Positions 1 to 7,657 of a stretch of 64,000 nucleotides of DNA are shown here, one piece after another. The notes beneath the pieces are model-generated. The model was given only the letters and a program-made list of their open reading frames with translations. It did no database searches and was not told the origin of the DNA. The translations under genes and the position numbers were made by a program. Position 1 is the stretch's first letter; every line of letters begins with the position of its first letter. The stretch is from Streptomyces sp. AV19. Lineage in GTDB: Bacteria > Actinomycetota > Actinomycetes > Streptomycetales > Streptomycetaceae. The DNA is taken from positions 24,760 through 88,759 of the forward strand of contig NZ_JAEAMR010000019.1 in the NCBI RefSeq assembly GCF_015999245.1, read 5' to 3'.

Positions 1-3
1 GAA

Positions 4-110
4 GGGAGCGCAGCGACCGCCTCGCTTGCACATCGCGCAGCGATGTGGTACCCGCTCCGCGGGTACCACATCGCTGCGCGATGTGCAAGTGCAGCGGTCG
101 CTGCGCTCCC
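4..110. repeat. Near-perfect inverted repeat around a telomere tip (head-to-head telomere junction)
   Basis: Bases 25-50 are the exact reverse complement of 64-89 (26 bp) and bases 4-20 of 94-110 (17 bp). Only the four bases 21-24 (ctcg) differ from the expected complement of 90-93 (tgca). The centre, 51-63, is the palindrome CCCGCTCCGCGGG, the complement of the classical first palindrome of Streptomyces telomeres, and is followed by the characteristic tac-cacatcg-ctgcgcg-atgtgc segment. A linear replicon should end at about 51. The arm to its left is therefore either a fold-back artefact or a second telomere joined head to head; the 4-base difference argues for two distinct telomere copies. 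Confidence 0.8.
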
Positions 111-370
111 GCTGGCCCGCGCGATGCGCGGGCCCATCCCTGCGCTGCGCTCCGGGATAGATGGGAGCCGGCCGCTGCGCGCCCGGCAGGCCGCGCGGGG
201 CACGGCCGAGCGGCTGACGGCGTGTCGAGTGCGGCTAGCGGGGCCTCCAGTACGGGAGTTGGGGGAGCGCTTCGCACCGGGCGGGTCCGCTGCGCTCCTC
301 CGCCTGACGGTCCTTCCGGCTGCGCCTCCAGAACCTCCTGGACCCGCTGACGCGGGCCGGGCCGGCTAGG
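51..370. other. Streptomyces-type telomere with tandem GC-rich palindromes
   Basis: This stretch holds a series of short palindromes with GCTGCGC-type loops (for example at 66-86, 94-110, 114-131, 143-165 and 172-190), as in archetypal Streptomyces telomeres, where the single-stranded 3' end folds into hairpins for terminal patching by Tap/Tpg. Reading frames across it are repeat-driven and I see no gene. No tap/tpg pair lies close by, so terminal protein must come from elsewhere on the replicon or the chromosome. Confidence 0.8.
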
Positions 371-511
371 AGGGGGTGGGGGGTCACTCGTTCGTGTCGG
401 GTTCTAGTGTAGCGGGTGCATCAGGATGATGCAGAATGTACCGTTGGCGAAAACACGAGACACCCCCAACCAGACGGAGACCTTCCAAAATTCCGAGAGG
501 AACAGCCTCAG

Positions 512-1213
512 ATGACCGGTCACCACAAATCTATCGGACCAGATCCCGCGCTGAGCAGCGATTCTCTGCGCCGGGTGACGCAGTACCAGACGGCGGGCGT
601 GAACGCCCGGTTGAAGCTGTTCGCGCTCCTGGAGGCGCAGGGCGTTCCCGCGAGCGAGGCGGACGACCTGGTGGCCGCGCTGGAGGCCGGAGCGGTCGCC
701 GGGGCGCAGTGCGAGGTCGTGGAGCGCGATGTATACACGGGCGCCCGGGGTGAAGAGTTCGGGGAGGGCTGGTACGCGGGTGTGACGGCCGTGAGCGAGG
801 CCCTGGTGGGCATCGCGGACCGGGACTGGGCGCTGCGCGGCGGCCGGTCGGCCGGGGCCGCTGAGCTGGCCGTACATGTCGCGGCCGTGCGGCAGCGTGA
901 GCGGGCGGACCTGGTACGGCTGGAGGCGTTCGTCCGGGAGACTGTGCTGCCGCGTACGCACCCGAACACCACCGAGCGGCGCCGGGTGCTGGAGGCCCTG
1001 GGTGAGGCCGGCGGTCTGTGTACGGCGCGGACGGTGGAGATGTCCAGCGGTGACGTCATCCTCTGCACGCGCGAGGCCGGGCACTACGACCCAGACGACT
1101 TGCCGGGGTGGAAGCGCGGGAAGTCGGATGGGACGCCCGGCGGCTGGCATCTCGCGTGCGGCTCGATCTGGAGCGACGCCGGTGCTGCCTGTACACCGCA
1201 CTCGGCCGTCTGA
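512..1213 (+). CDS. Hypothetical subtelomeric protein
   Basis: A 233-residue soluble protein whose family I cannot name. I chose the ATG at 512 (upstream GAGAGG at 495-500) over an in-frame ATG at 416, because the extra 32 residues are low-complexity and the upstream part lies next to telomeric DNA. The N-terminal half is Ala/Glu-rich and helical. The C-terminal 60 residues hold a Cys/His/Trp-rich module (LCTA, VILCTREAGHY, GGWHLACGSIW, GAAC) that could bind metal. It sits 36 bp upstream of the terminal helicase on the same strand, suggesting co-transcription near the chromosome or plasmid end. Confidence 0.7.
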   Translation: MTGHHKSIGPDPALSSDSLRRVTQYQTAGVNARLKLFALLEAQGVPASEADDLVAALEAGAVAGAQCEVVERDVYTGARGEEFGEGWYAGVTAVSEALVGIADRDWALRGGRSAGAAELAVHVAAVRQRERADLVRLEAFVRETVLPRTHPNTTERRRVLEALGEAGGLCTARTVEMSSGDVILCTREAGHYDPDDLPGWKRGKSDGTPGGWHLACGSIWSDAGAACTPHSAV

Positions 1214-1249
1214 GAGACCACTAGAATTTGGCATCTGGGAGGCAAGGAA

Positions 1250-3928
1250 ATGTCAGTGATCAAGCTCAAGGAACACCAGGTCGACCAGAAGTCGGCGTTC
1301 CGTAAGTGGGTGGGATTCCCTGCAAGATCGTCTGTGCCCCCGCAGGGGGCCCGGGGCACGATCGTGTCCGCGACCGGATCGGGCAAGACGATCACGGCCG
1401 CCGCGTGCGCGCTGGACTGCTTCCCCGGCGGCCGGATCCTCGTCACCGTGCCGACCCTGGACCTGCTCGTGCAGACCGCCCAGGCGTGGCGCTTGGTCGG
1501 CCACCGGACCCCGATGGTCGCCGTGTGCTCGCTGGAGAACGACGCGGTCCTGAACGAGCTGGACGTGCGCACCACCACGAACCCGATCCAGCTCGCGCTG
1601 TGGGCGGGGTCCGGGCCGGTGGTCGTGTTCGCCACGTACGCCTCCCTGGTGGACCGCGAGGACATCGACGCTCCCCTGGGGGGTCAGCGGAAGGTCCGCG
1701 GGCCGCTGGAGGCCGCTCTGGCGGGCGGGGAACGCCTGTACGGGCAGCAGATGGCGGGCTTCGACCTCGCGATCGTGGACGAGGCCCACGGCACCGCCGG
1801 TGACCTCGGCCGGCCGTGGGCAGCGATCCACGACAACCAGCGGATCCCCGCGGACTTCAGGCTCTATCTCACCGCGACGCCGCGCATCCTGGCCGCCGCC
1901 CGGCCCCAGAAGGGCAAGGACGGCCAGGAGCTGGAGATCGCGAGCATGGCCGACGACCCGGACGGCACATACGGCGCATGGCTGGCCGAACTGGGGCTCT
2001 CGGAAGCGATCGAGCGCGAGATCCTCGCCGGATTCGAGATCGACGTCCTGGAGATCCGCGACCCCTCCCCCGTCCTCGGGGAGTCGGAAGAGGCCCAGCG
2101 GGGCCGGCGCCTGGCGCTCCTGCAGACCGCGCTCCTCGAGCACGCGGCGGCGTACAACCTGCGCACCGTGATGACCTTCCACCAGAAGGTGGAGGAAGCC
2201 GCGGCGTTCGCGGAGAAGCTGCCGCAGACCGCTGCCGAGCTGTACGTCAACGACGCCTCCGACGACGACCTGGCCGCCGCGGACCGGCTCCCCGCATCAT
2301 CGATCGACGCCGAGTTCTACGAGCTCGAGGCCGGCCGCCACGTCCCGCCGGACCGGGTGTGGTCGGCATGGCTGTGCGGCGACCACCTCGTCAGCGAACG
2401 GCGTGAGGTCCTGCGCCAGTTCGCCAACGGCATCGACGCCAACAACCGACGAGTGCACCGAGCGTTCCTCGCGAGCGTCCGTGTGCTCGGTGAAGGCGTC
2501 GACATCACCGGCGAGCGGGGCGTGGAAGCCGTGTGCTTCGCCGACACCCGCGGCTCCCAGGTGGAGATCGTCCAAAACATCGGCCGCGCACTGCGGCTCA
2601 ACAAGGACGGCAGCACCAAGGTCGCGCGGATCATCGTGCCGGTGTTCCTGGAACCCGGCGAGGACCCCACCGACATGGTCGCCTCCGCCAGCTTTCGCCC
2701 CCTTGTAGCGGTGCTCCAGGGCCTGCGCTCACACGACGAACACCTGGTCGAGCAGCTCGCCTCCCGCGCCCTCACCAGCGGCAAGCGCAAGGTCCACCTC
2801 CGGCGCGACGAGGACGGTCGGATCATCGGCGCCGATGGCGAGGGCGACGGCGAAGACCAGGAGCAGGACGACACGCAGGCCGCTGCCGAAGCGGCGCTGC
2901 TCCACTTCTCCAGCCCGCGCGACGCGGCGACGATCGCGGCGTTCCTGCGCACCCGGGTCTACCGGCCGGAGTCGCTGGTGTGGCTGGAGGGCTACCAGGC
3001 CCTGCTGCGCTGGCGGGCAGAACACGAGATCACCGGCCTCTACGCCGTCCCGTACGACACGGAGACCCAGGTCGGCGTCACCAAGAACTTCCCCCTGGGG
3101 CGATGGGTGCACCAGCAGCGCAAGGCCCTGCGAGCCGGGGAACTGGAGGAGCGGCGCAAGACCCTGCTGGATGCCCCCGAAGCCGGCATGGTCTGGGAGC
3201 CGACTGAGGAGGCATGGGAGAGCAAGCTCGCCGCGCTCCGGTCGTACCACCGGGCCACCGGGCACCTCGCACCCCGGCAGGACGCGGTGTGGGGCGAGGG
3301 CGAGGCGATGGTGCCCATCGGGCAACACATGGCCAACCTCCGGCGGAAGGGAGTGAAGAACGGCCTGGGCAAGGACCCGGAGCGGGCGGCGGAGCGCGCG
3401 GCGCAGCTGACGGCGATCGACCCGGACTGGGACTGCCCGTGGCCGCTGGACTGGCAACGGCACTACCGCGTGCTCGCGGACCTGGTCGAGGCCGACGGGA
3501 GCCTGCCCGAGATCCAGCCCGGCGTGCTGATGGACGGCGATGATCTCGGCAAGTGGCTGGAGCAGCAGAAGCAGCCGACCGCGTGGGCGCGGCTCCTGCC
3601 GGAGCAGCAGGAGCGGCTGTCCACGCTGGGCGTCAAGCCGCTCGAGGCGCCGTCTCCCGCCCCGGCGACCACGCGTGCGGTGAAGGGGCCGGGCAAGGCG
3701 CAGCAGGCATTCCAGCGAGGCCTGACGGCCCTCACCCAGTGGGTCGAGCGGGAAGGCGCCCACCGGCCCGTGCCAAGAGCCCACGGCGAAGAGATCACGG
3801 TCGCCGACGAGACCGAGCCGGTGATCGTGAAGCTCGGCGTGTGGGTCTCGAACACCAAGTCCAGGCGCGACAAACTCACCCAGGAGCAGCTGGACGCGCT
3901 GCGGAAGCTAGGCGTGGAGTGGGCGTGA
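1250..3928 (+). CDS. TtrA-like terminal DEAH helicase with helicase-associated repeats
   Basis: An 892-residue superfamily 2 helicase. Motif I (ATGSGKT, about residues 43-49), the DEAH box (VDEAHG, about 174) and motif III (LTATP, about 209) are present, followed by the second RecA domain with a VEIVQNIGRALR motif VI. The C-terminal third contains helicase-associated (HA) repeats (W-L-x2-Y-x-R-x-TGHL pattern, ending in short repeats that close on LGVEWA). This arrangement and the position a few hundred bases from a telomere match TtrA-type helicases, encoded next to Streptomyces telomeres and implicated in conjugal transfer of linear replicons. A GGGAGG ribosome-binding site lies 7 bp before the ATG at 1250. 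A strong hairpin follows the stop. Confidence 0.85.
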   Translation: MSVIKLKEHQVDQKSAFRKWVGFPARSSVPPQGARGTIVSATGSGKTITAAACALDCFPGGRILVTVPTLDLLVQTAQAWRLVGHRTPMVAVCSLENDAVLNELDVRTTTNPIQLALWAGSGPVVVFATYASLVDREDIDAPLGGQRKVRGPLEAALAGGERLYGQQMAGFDLAIVDEAHGTAGDLGRPWAAIHDNQRIPADFRLYLTATPRILAAARPQKGKDGQELEIASMADDPDGTYGAWLAELGLSEAIEREILAGFEIDVLEIRDPSPVLGESEEAQRGRRLALLQTALLEHAAAYNLRTVMTFHQKVEEAAAFAEKLPQTAAELYVNDASDDDLAAADRLPASSIDAEFYELEAGRHVPPDRVWSAWLCGDHLVSERREVLRQFANGIDANNRRVHRAFLASVRVLGEGVDITGERGVEAVCFADTRGSQVEIVQNIGRALRLNKDGSTKVARIIVPVFLEPGEDPTDMVASASFRPLVAVLQGLRSHDEHLVEQLASRALTSGKRKVHLRRDEDGRIIGADGEGDGEDQEQDDTQAAAEAALLHFSSPRDAATIAAFLRTRVYRPESLVWLEGYQALLRWRAEHEITGLYAVPYDTETQVGVTKNFPLGRWVHQQRKALRAGELEERRKTLLDAPEAGMVWEPTEEAWESKLAALRSYHRATGHLAPRQDAVWGEGEAMVPIGQHMANLRRKGVKNGLGKDPERAAERAAQLTAIDPDWDCPWPLDWQRHYRVLADLVEADGSLPEIQPGVLMDGDDLGKWLEQQKQPTAWARLLPEQQERLSTLGVKPLEAPSPAPATTRAVKGPGKAQQAFQRGLTALTQWVEREGAHRPVPRAHGEEITVADETEPVIVKLGVWVSNTKSRRDKLTQEQLDALRKLGVEWA

Positions 3929-3954
3929 ACGGTCACTGATCCGGACCGGCACCG

Positions 3955-3985
3955 AGGCCCCGGGCGGCAGCCCGGGGCCTTCGTC
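3955..3985 (+). terminator. Hairpin terminator after the terminal helicase
   Basis: An 11-bp perfect stem (3955-3965 with 3970-3980) with a GGCA loop, followed by a short T-containing run, 26 bp after the helicase stop. Confidence 0.75.
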
Positions 3986-4008
3986 TTGCCCGCTGGAGCC
4001 GGACGAGG

Positions 4009-4120
4009 GTGCAACACGAGCCCCGGGATGGACATGGACTGGTGTTTGTGCAGGTCATGGGTGCAACGCACAGGCGTGTTGCAGTGCCCGTGTTGCGGTG
4101 CCGGGCGTCCGCGTTGCAAT
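4009..4120. repeat. Iteron-like GTGCAAC / GTTGCAC repeats
   Basis: Five related copies of a GTGCAACRC box occur in both orientations: 4009-4018 and 4061-4069 on plus, and 4076-4084, 4089-4098 and 4111-4120 as the complement. They fill the 371-bp gap between the helicase terminator and the HTH gene at 4300. A protein-binding region or accessory origin is possible; the function is not shown by sequence. Confidence 0.4.
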
Positions 4121-4223
4121 CGCACGGCAGCAGAGCGAGGAGATGTCCGGACGGGTGAATTTCCCTCGCGTACGCGGGCGCCTATCTAACCGAAAAGATC
4201 CAACTTGCCCACTTTTAAAGCAG

Positions 4224-4252
4224 CTTGACAGGATTTCAGATATTCTGTCAAG
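4224..4252. promoter_or_regulatory. Operator-like inverted repeat upstream of the HTH gene
   Basis: CTTGACAG (4224-4231) and CTGTCAAG (4245-4252) form a perfect 8-bp inverted repeat with a 13-base AT-rich spacer. Centres are 21 bp apart, two helical turns, as expected for a dimeric regulator. It lies 48 bp before the ATG at 4300, in the most AT-rich stretch of this part of the window, so autoregulation by the downstream HTH protein is likely. Confidence 0.55.
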
Positions 4253-4299
4253 GTCGTGTCCGCCCACTCCGGGCCGACCCACGAGAAGGGAAGATCCCC

Positions 4300-4980
4300 A
4301 TGGCACGACGTACCGAGTACGACGAGAGCCAGGCCGCCGGACGCCTCCGGGTGCCCATCACGGCCTTCCGGTGGGCGCGGCACACCGGCCTGGTGCCGGA
4401 CCCCGACGCCGACTCCCACCAGTGGTCGCGGGCCGCCGTCGAGGCGATGGACACGGAGGCGATCCGGGCCGCGCTCCCCCAGGACCCGATCCCGGGCGGC
4501 GTGGCGGCGGACCGGATCGCCGAGGCGCTCGGCACGCCGAACGTGCCGGGCGAGAAGGCGAAGGTCACCTCGTTCGTGGTCCGCCGGCTCGTCGCCCGCG
4601 GACTGCTCACCGACCTCAGCGGGAACCCGGAGGGGACTCTCCACCACCCCGGGCAGGTCGCCGAGATCTGCGCCCGCGAGGACCTGGCCGAATTCGTCGC
4701 CGCGAACACCCCGCTCGGACCCGACCAGGCCGCCGCCTGGCTCAGGGTGAGGCGCGTCGAGTTCGACTGGATGATCCGGCTCGACTGGATCCGGCCCACG
4801 GAAACGATCGAGGTCCGCTTCGGCACCTCCCGGGCCGGAGCCGTCGACGTCCCGCTCTACCGCACCGCCGCCGTCGACGCACTGCCCGCCGCACACCCCG
4901 AGGTCGACTGGGAGCAACTGCGCACGATCGAGAAAGGCCGGCGCTCCCCGCTCGCCGCTCTGCAGCCCCAGCCGGCCTGA
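4300..4980 (+). CDS. Predicted helix-turn-helix DNA-binding protein
   Basis: A 226-residue protein starting at the ATG at 4300 after a GAAGGGAAG ribosome-binding site. The N-terminus (ESQAAGRLRVPITAFRWA, then W at about 41) resembles a MerR/excisionase-like winged helix that reads a helix and substitutes residues along DNA. Two further related helical modules follow (PDQAAAWLRVRRVEFDWMIR repeats the pattern SQAAGRLRVPITAFRWAR). The internal repeat suggests two or three DNA-reading modules in one chain. It follows a matching operator (4224-4252) and is closed by a long hairpin. I cannot name a family; plasmid copy-number or transfer regulator are both possible. Confidence 0.65.
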   Translation: MARRTEYDESQAAGRLRVPITAFRWARHTGLVPDPDADSHQWSRAAVEAMDTEAIRAALPQDPIPGGVAADRIAEALGTPNVPGEKAKVTSFVVRRLVARGLLTDLSGNPEGTLHHPGQVAEICAREDLAEFVAANTPLGPDQAAAWLRVRRVEFDWMIRLDWIRPTETIEVRFGTSRAGAVDVPLYRTAAVDALPAAHPEVDWEQLRTIEKGRRSPLAALQPQPA

Positions 4981-4997
4981 CAGCCTCGCCAGAAAAC

Positions 4998-5045
4998 GGC
5001 GACGCCTCTTCGCTGTCGGCTACTGCACAGGGAAGAGGCGTCGCC
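4998..5045 (+). terminator. Long hairpin after the HTH gene
   Basis: A perfect 14-bp stem (4998-5011 with 5032-5045) with a 20-base loop begins 18 bp after the stop codon. It could terminate transcription in either direction or insulate the gene that starts at 5124. Confidence 0.7.
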
Positions 5046-5123
5046 ATCTCGGACGGGCATGCGCAGCACCTGGGAATCAGGAAACCTGCCGTGAGCACGG
5101 CCTGCGGTCGGCAGGATGAGCGT

Positions 5124-6218
5124 ATGGGTCATGGGGAATCAAGTCCGGGCGGGATGCGGCCGGTCATCGTCAGGTATCCGGAGGGTCCGGTGGAGGCGGT
5201 CGCGGAGGCCGACGCACTCGACGCCGCACTGGATATGAACGCGGTGCTGGTGCGGGGGCCGCTGTTCGGAGTAGCCGCACAGGACGCAGGCGAAGCACCG
5301 CGGTGGCGCGTCGTGGTCGGCGTGCAGGCCGGCTGTCCGCAGCAGGCCCGGGACAGCCTCAACTCACTGTTGTGGTTCCGGGCAAAGGACGAGGCGAAGA
5401 GCGCGGCGGAGCGGCGGGCCCTGCTGACGGCGGTGGCCCAGCTGGAGAGCGAACGCGTCGACGAGCTCACCGTCCTCGGGACCCGCTACCGGGTGGTGCG
5501 CGCCGAGGAGTACGCCGGGCTGGGCCCGGACGGCATCGAGCAGCCCCGGCCGACCGACCCCGAGCCCGCCGTCCCCAACTGGGACCGCGGGAAAAGGGAA
5601 GCGCGGATCGATGACGGTCTGGTCCTGGATCCGGAAGCGCCGGTCACCCCCGCCCAGGCCGCGGAACGGTTGGCGTTGCGCGATCTGGACTACGCCGGGG
5701 ACCGATTTCCCGAGGACGTGCGCCAGGACTCCCGACAGGCGCTCACGACGCATCCGGACGTGCTGCTGCTGCCCACGGTCTTCAGGGTCGTGGAACAGGA
5801 CGGTCCCGGGTGGAAGACCGGCAGCGGTGCGCATGCCTATGCCCACGACGCCCGCAAGTCGCTGGACTTCGCCCTGACCTGGTTCGAGCCCCGCCGACGG
5901 GGCCTGATCCCCTGGGACGCCGACGACAGGGCGGTCGACGCCCGCGCGGTGTCCGCGGAAGGAACCGATCCCGCGGCCACAGAGCTGGCCGAGTACGCCC
6001 AGGCTGCCGACCGGCTGCGGTCCGAACGCACCAACCGGATCGAGGCAGGGGGCACCGCCTACCAGATCTGCCGCGCCCGCCGGCTCCTGCGCTGGGGCCC
6101 GGACGGGCCCGAACGACCACGCCCCTCCGACACCAACAGCCACCCACCCGCCCCGCTCCACCCCCACCTCGACGAAGACGGCAACGTGCACTACGACCAC
6201 GACAACGACCAAGCCTGA
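5124..6218 (+). CDS. DUF5954-like protein of unknown function
   Basis: A 364-residue soluble protein that I recognise, with moderate certainty, as the actinobacterial DUF5954 type. It has paired segments with a TRYRVVRAEEYAGLGPDGIE block and a later TAYQICRARRLLRWGPDGPE block that clearly repeat each other (about residues 125 and 310), each followed by E-x-PRPSD/T. This indicates an internal duplication. The start at 5124 has a weak upstream GCAGGATGAG; an in-frame ATG at 5154 is an alternative. The Asp/His-rich tail (YDHDNDQ) ends at TGA 6216-6218. An open frame continues past this stop (see next entry). Confidence 0.6.
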   Translation: MGHGESSPGGMRPVIVRYPEGPVEAVAEADALDAALDMNAVLVRGPLFGVAAQDAGEAPRWRVVVGVQAGCPQQARDSLNSLLWFRAKDEAKSAAERRALLTAVAQLESERVDELTVLGTRYRVVRAEEYAGLGPDGIEQPRPTDPEPAVPNWDRGKREARIDDGLVLDPEAPVTPAQAAERLALRDLDYAGDRFPEDVRQDSRQALTTHPDVLLLPTVFRVVEQDGPGWKTGSGAHAYAHDARKSLDFALTWFEPRRRGLIPWDADDRAVDARAVSAEGTDPAATELAEYAQAADRLRSERTNRIEAGGTAYQICRARRLLRWGPDGPERPRPSDTNSHPPAPLHPHLDEDGNVHYDHDNDQA

Positions 6219-6404
6219 ACTCACCGGCGCGCGCAGAACGACGCACAGATCCCGACGCCGCCGACAACCCGGCCCAGCCTCGAGGAGATCCGCGGGTTCC
6301 TCCAACGCCGGCACCACGAGAAGCAGGCGGTCGAGGAACAACTCGACAGCATCGCCCGCGACAGCCACCACGGCGGTGGTGGTGGTGGTGGTGGCGATGC
6401 GTAA
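6219..6404 (+). pseudogene. Start-less coding-like frame downstream of the DUF5954-like gene
   Basis: The same frame stays open past the TGA at 6216 for 61 codons and ends at TAA 6402-6404. It encodes a plausible helical segment (SLEEIRGFLQRRHHEKQAVE) and a run of eight glycines written by GGT repeats. It contains no ATG, GTG or TTG. Either this small gene lost its start, or the upstream stop is read through. Its stop overlaps an ATG at 6397 of the next frame. Confidence 0.35.
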
Positions 6405-6468
6405 CCCATGGAAGAGCGCGCCGGAGCGCCACGGCCGCGAGGACCGCGTCCTGGAGGGAGGGGAAGCG

Positions 6469-6690
6469 GTGGAAGAGAGCTGGCCGCCGATCGATGCCGG
6501 CGCGGAGATGCGGCAGGCCTTCGTCACCGCGCGGGAGCGCAGCTTGCAGCGCGATCTGCGCGTCCTCGCCGACCGTATCCGGACCGCGGCCGAAGCGCAG
6601 GATCAGACCGCGCAGTTCCACGCCGGGGTCGAGTGGGCCGTCCTCTACATCGAGAACACCGCCAACAGACTCACCGAAGGACACCGCTGA
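6469..6690 (+). CDS. Small helical protein, unknown function
   Basis: A 73-residue acidic, helical protein. I preferred the GTG at 6469 because a strong GGAGGGAGGGG (6453-6463) precedes it; an ATG at 6397, overlapping the preceding TAA, would add 24 low-complexity residues. The C-terminal segment (QFHAGVEWAVLYIENTANRL) is amphipathic. No family recognised. Confidence 0.55.
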   Translation: MEESWPPIDAGAEMRQAFVTARERSLQRDLRVLADRIRTAAEAQDQTAQFHAGVEWAVLYIENTANRLTEGHR

Positions 6691-6735
6691 CACCGCGAAC
6701 GCGCCCTTCGGCCGGGCGAATTCCGCCGCGGTGGC

Positions 6736-7011
6736 TCAGGGAACGTCGCCGGACCAGTCCCAGCGGCGTCGGTCGCCGGGGCGCGGGTCGTACATGGCCC
6801 GGCCACCGGCACCGAATTCCCCGAGCTCCGTCTGCAACGCGACACCGGTATCTATCTCGTCGGCCGTCCAGCCGGTGATGTCGAGCAGCAGACCGTCCAG
6901 CGGCCCGCCCACCAGCTCGGCGTAGCTCCGGCCCGGCTGCGGGCTACGGAGCGGGTCATCGTGATCCGCGCCGTAGACCCGGCCGCGCAGCAACTCCTCG
7001 TCCCTGTCCAT
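6736..7011 (-). CDS. Small hypothetical protein
   Basis: A 91-residue protein with a well-formed globular pattern: YAELVGGPLDGLLLDITGW near residue 30, then a conserved-looking tail with GGRAMYDPR and RRWDWSGD. Short Streptomyces proteins of this layout (hydrophobic GGPxDG core followed by a Tyr-Asp-Pro-Arg tail) are common, but no function is known to me. The start at 7011 is chosen because the in-frame extension to 7071 lacks a convincing ribosome-binding site. It converges with the gene at 6469. Confidence 0.6.
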   Translation of the reverse strand: MDRDEELLRGRVYGADHDDPLRSPQPGRSYAELVGGPLDGLLLDITGWTADEIDTGVALQTELGEFGAGGRAMYDPRPGDRRRWDWSGDVP

Positions 7012-7199
7012 GCTTCCCAGCCTTCCAGGCACCACCGACAAACGGTTGGCCATCATCGGGCACTCGGGCATCCGGGCGATCGTCCGGCGTGTGCGACGGG
7101 CCGTCCGAGAGGCGTCCGCGTAGACAGTTGCGCGGGGCTGGCATCAGCTCTGGGCACCGGACGGACGAAAGACACCGGGGACGAGAGGTTGGGGACGAA

Positions 7200-7613
7200 G
7201 TGACGGGTGAACAGCTCGCCGAAAGCCTGCTGCGGGGCGTGGACGACGAGCAGACGGAGGCGGCGACCCGCCTGCTCGGCGCGTACCGCAGCGGCTACTG
7301 GCTGCGACGCCTCGCCGAGGACCAGGGTCTCGCCATGGTGTCGCACTTCCCCCTGGTGAACCGGTCAGGGAACCATCCATCGGTGGAGTGGGAAGCGGTG
7401 CAGATCCTCCTGGCGAGAAGCCCCGCCCTCTTCCGAGCGTCGGACAGCGAGCTGGCGATCCTGGAGATCGCCGTCTCCCTCGCAGCCGACCTCCCCATCA
7501 GGCTCGGGACCGCTCTCTGCGCCATGGACAGCACCGAGCTCGAGCTGGTCCTGAAGGCACTCAAGGACGCCGGACCGGGCCGCCTCATCCCTCTACCCTC
7601 AGCCCACGCCTAG
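7200..7613 (+). CDS. Hypothetical protein
   Basis: A 137-residue helical protein read from the GTG at 7200 (GAGAGG upstream). An in-frame ATG at 7089 exists, but the extra residues are Arg-rich and look non-coding. Segments such as LLGAYRSGYWLRRLAEDQGL and ELELVLKALKDAG suggest an all-alpha fold. No recognised motif or membrane segment. Divergent from the small gene at 6736-7011. Confidence 0.55.
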   Translation: MTGEQLAESLLRGVDDEQTEAATRLLGAYRSGYWLRRLAEDQGLAMVSHFPLVNRSGNHPSVEWEAVQILLARSPALFRASDSELAILEIAVSLAADLPIRLGTALCAMDSTELELVLKALKDAGPGRLIPLPSAHA

Positions 7614-7657
7614 CGCCCCGGAAAACGGCAGGCCGCGCCGCCGGCCCGCCGCCACGT

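Noticed and set aside
43..369. Open frames across the telomere
   Set aside because: They are written by palindromic GC-rich repeats, have no ribosome-binding site and encode low-complexity Arg/Ala text.
4224..4246. TTGACA...TATTCT as a sigma-A promoter
   Set aside because: The hexamers are only 10 bp apart, too close for a promoter; the inverted repeat explains both.
6360..6395. GGT run as a CRISPR or microsatellite locus
   Set aside because: It is a short in-frame octaglycine tract without spaced repeats.
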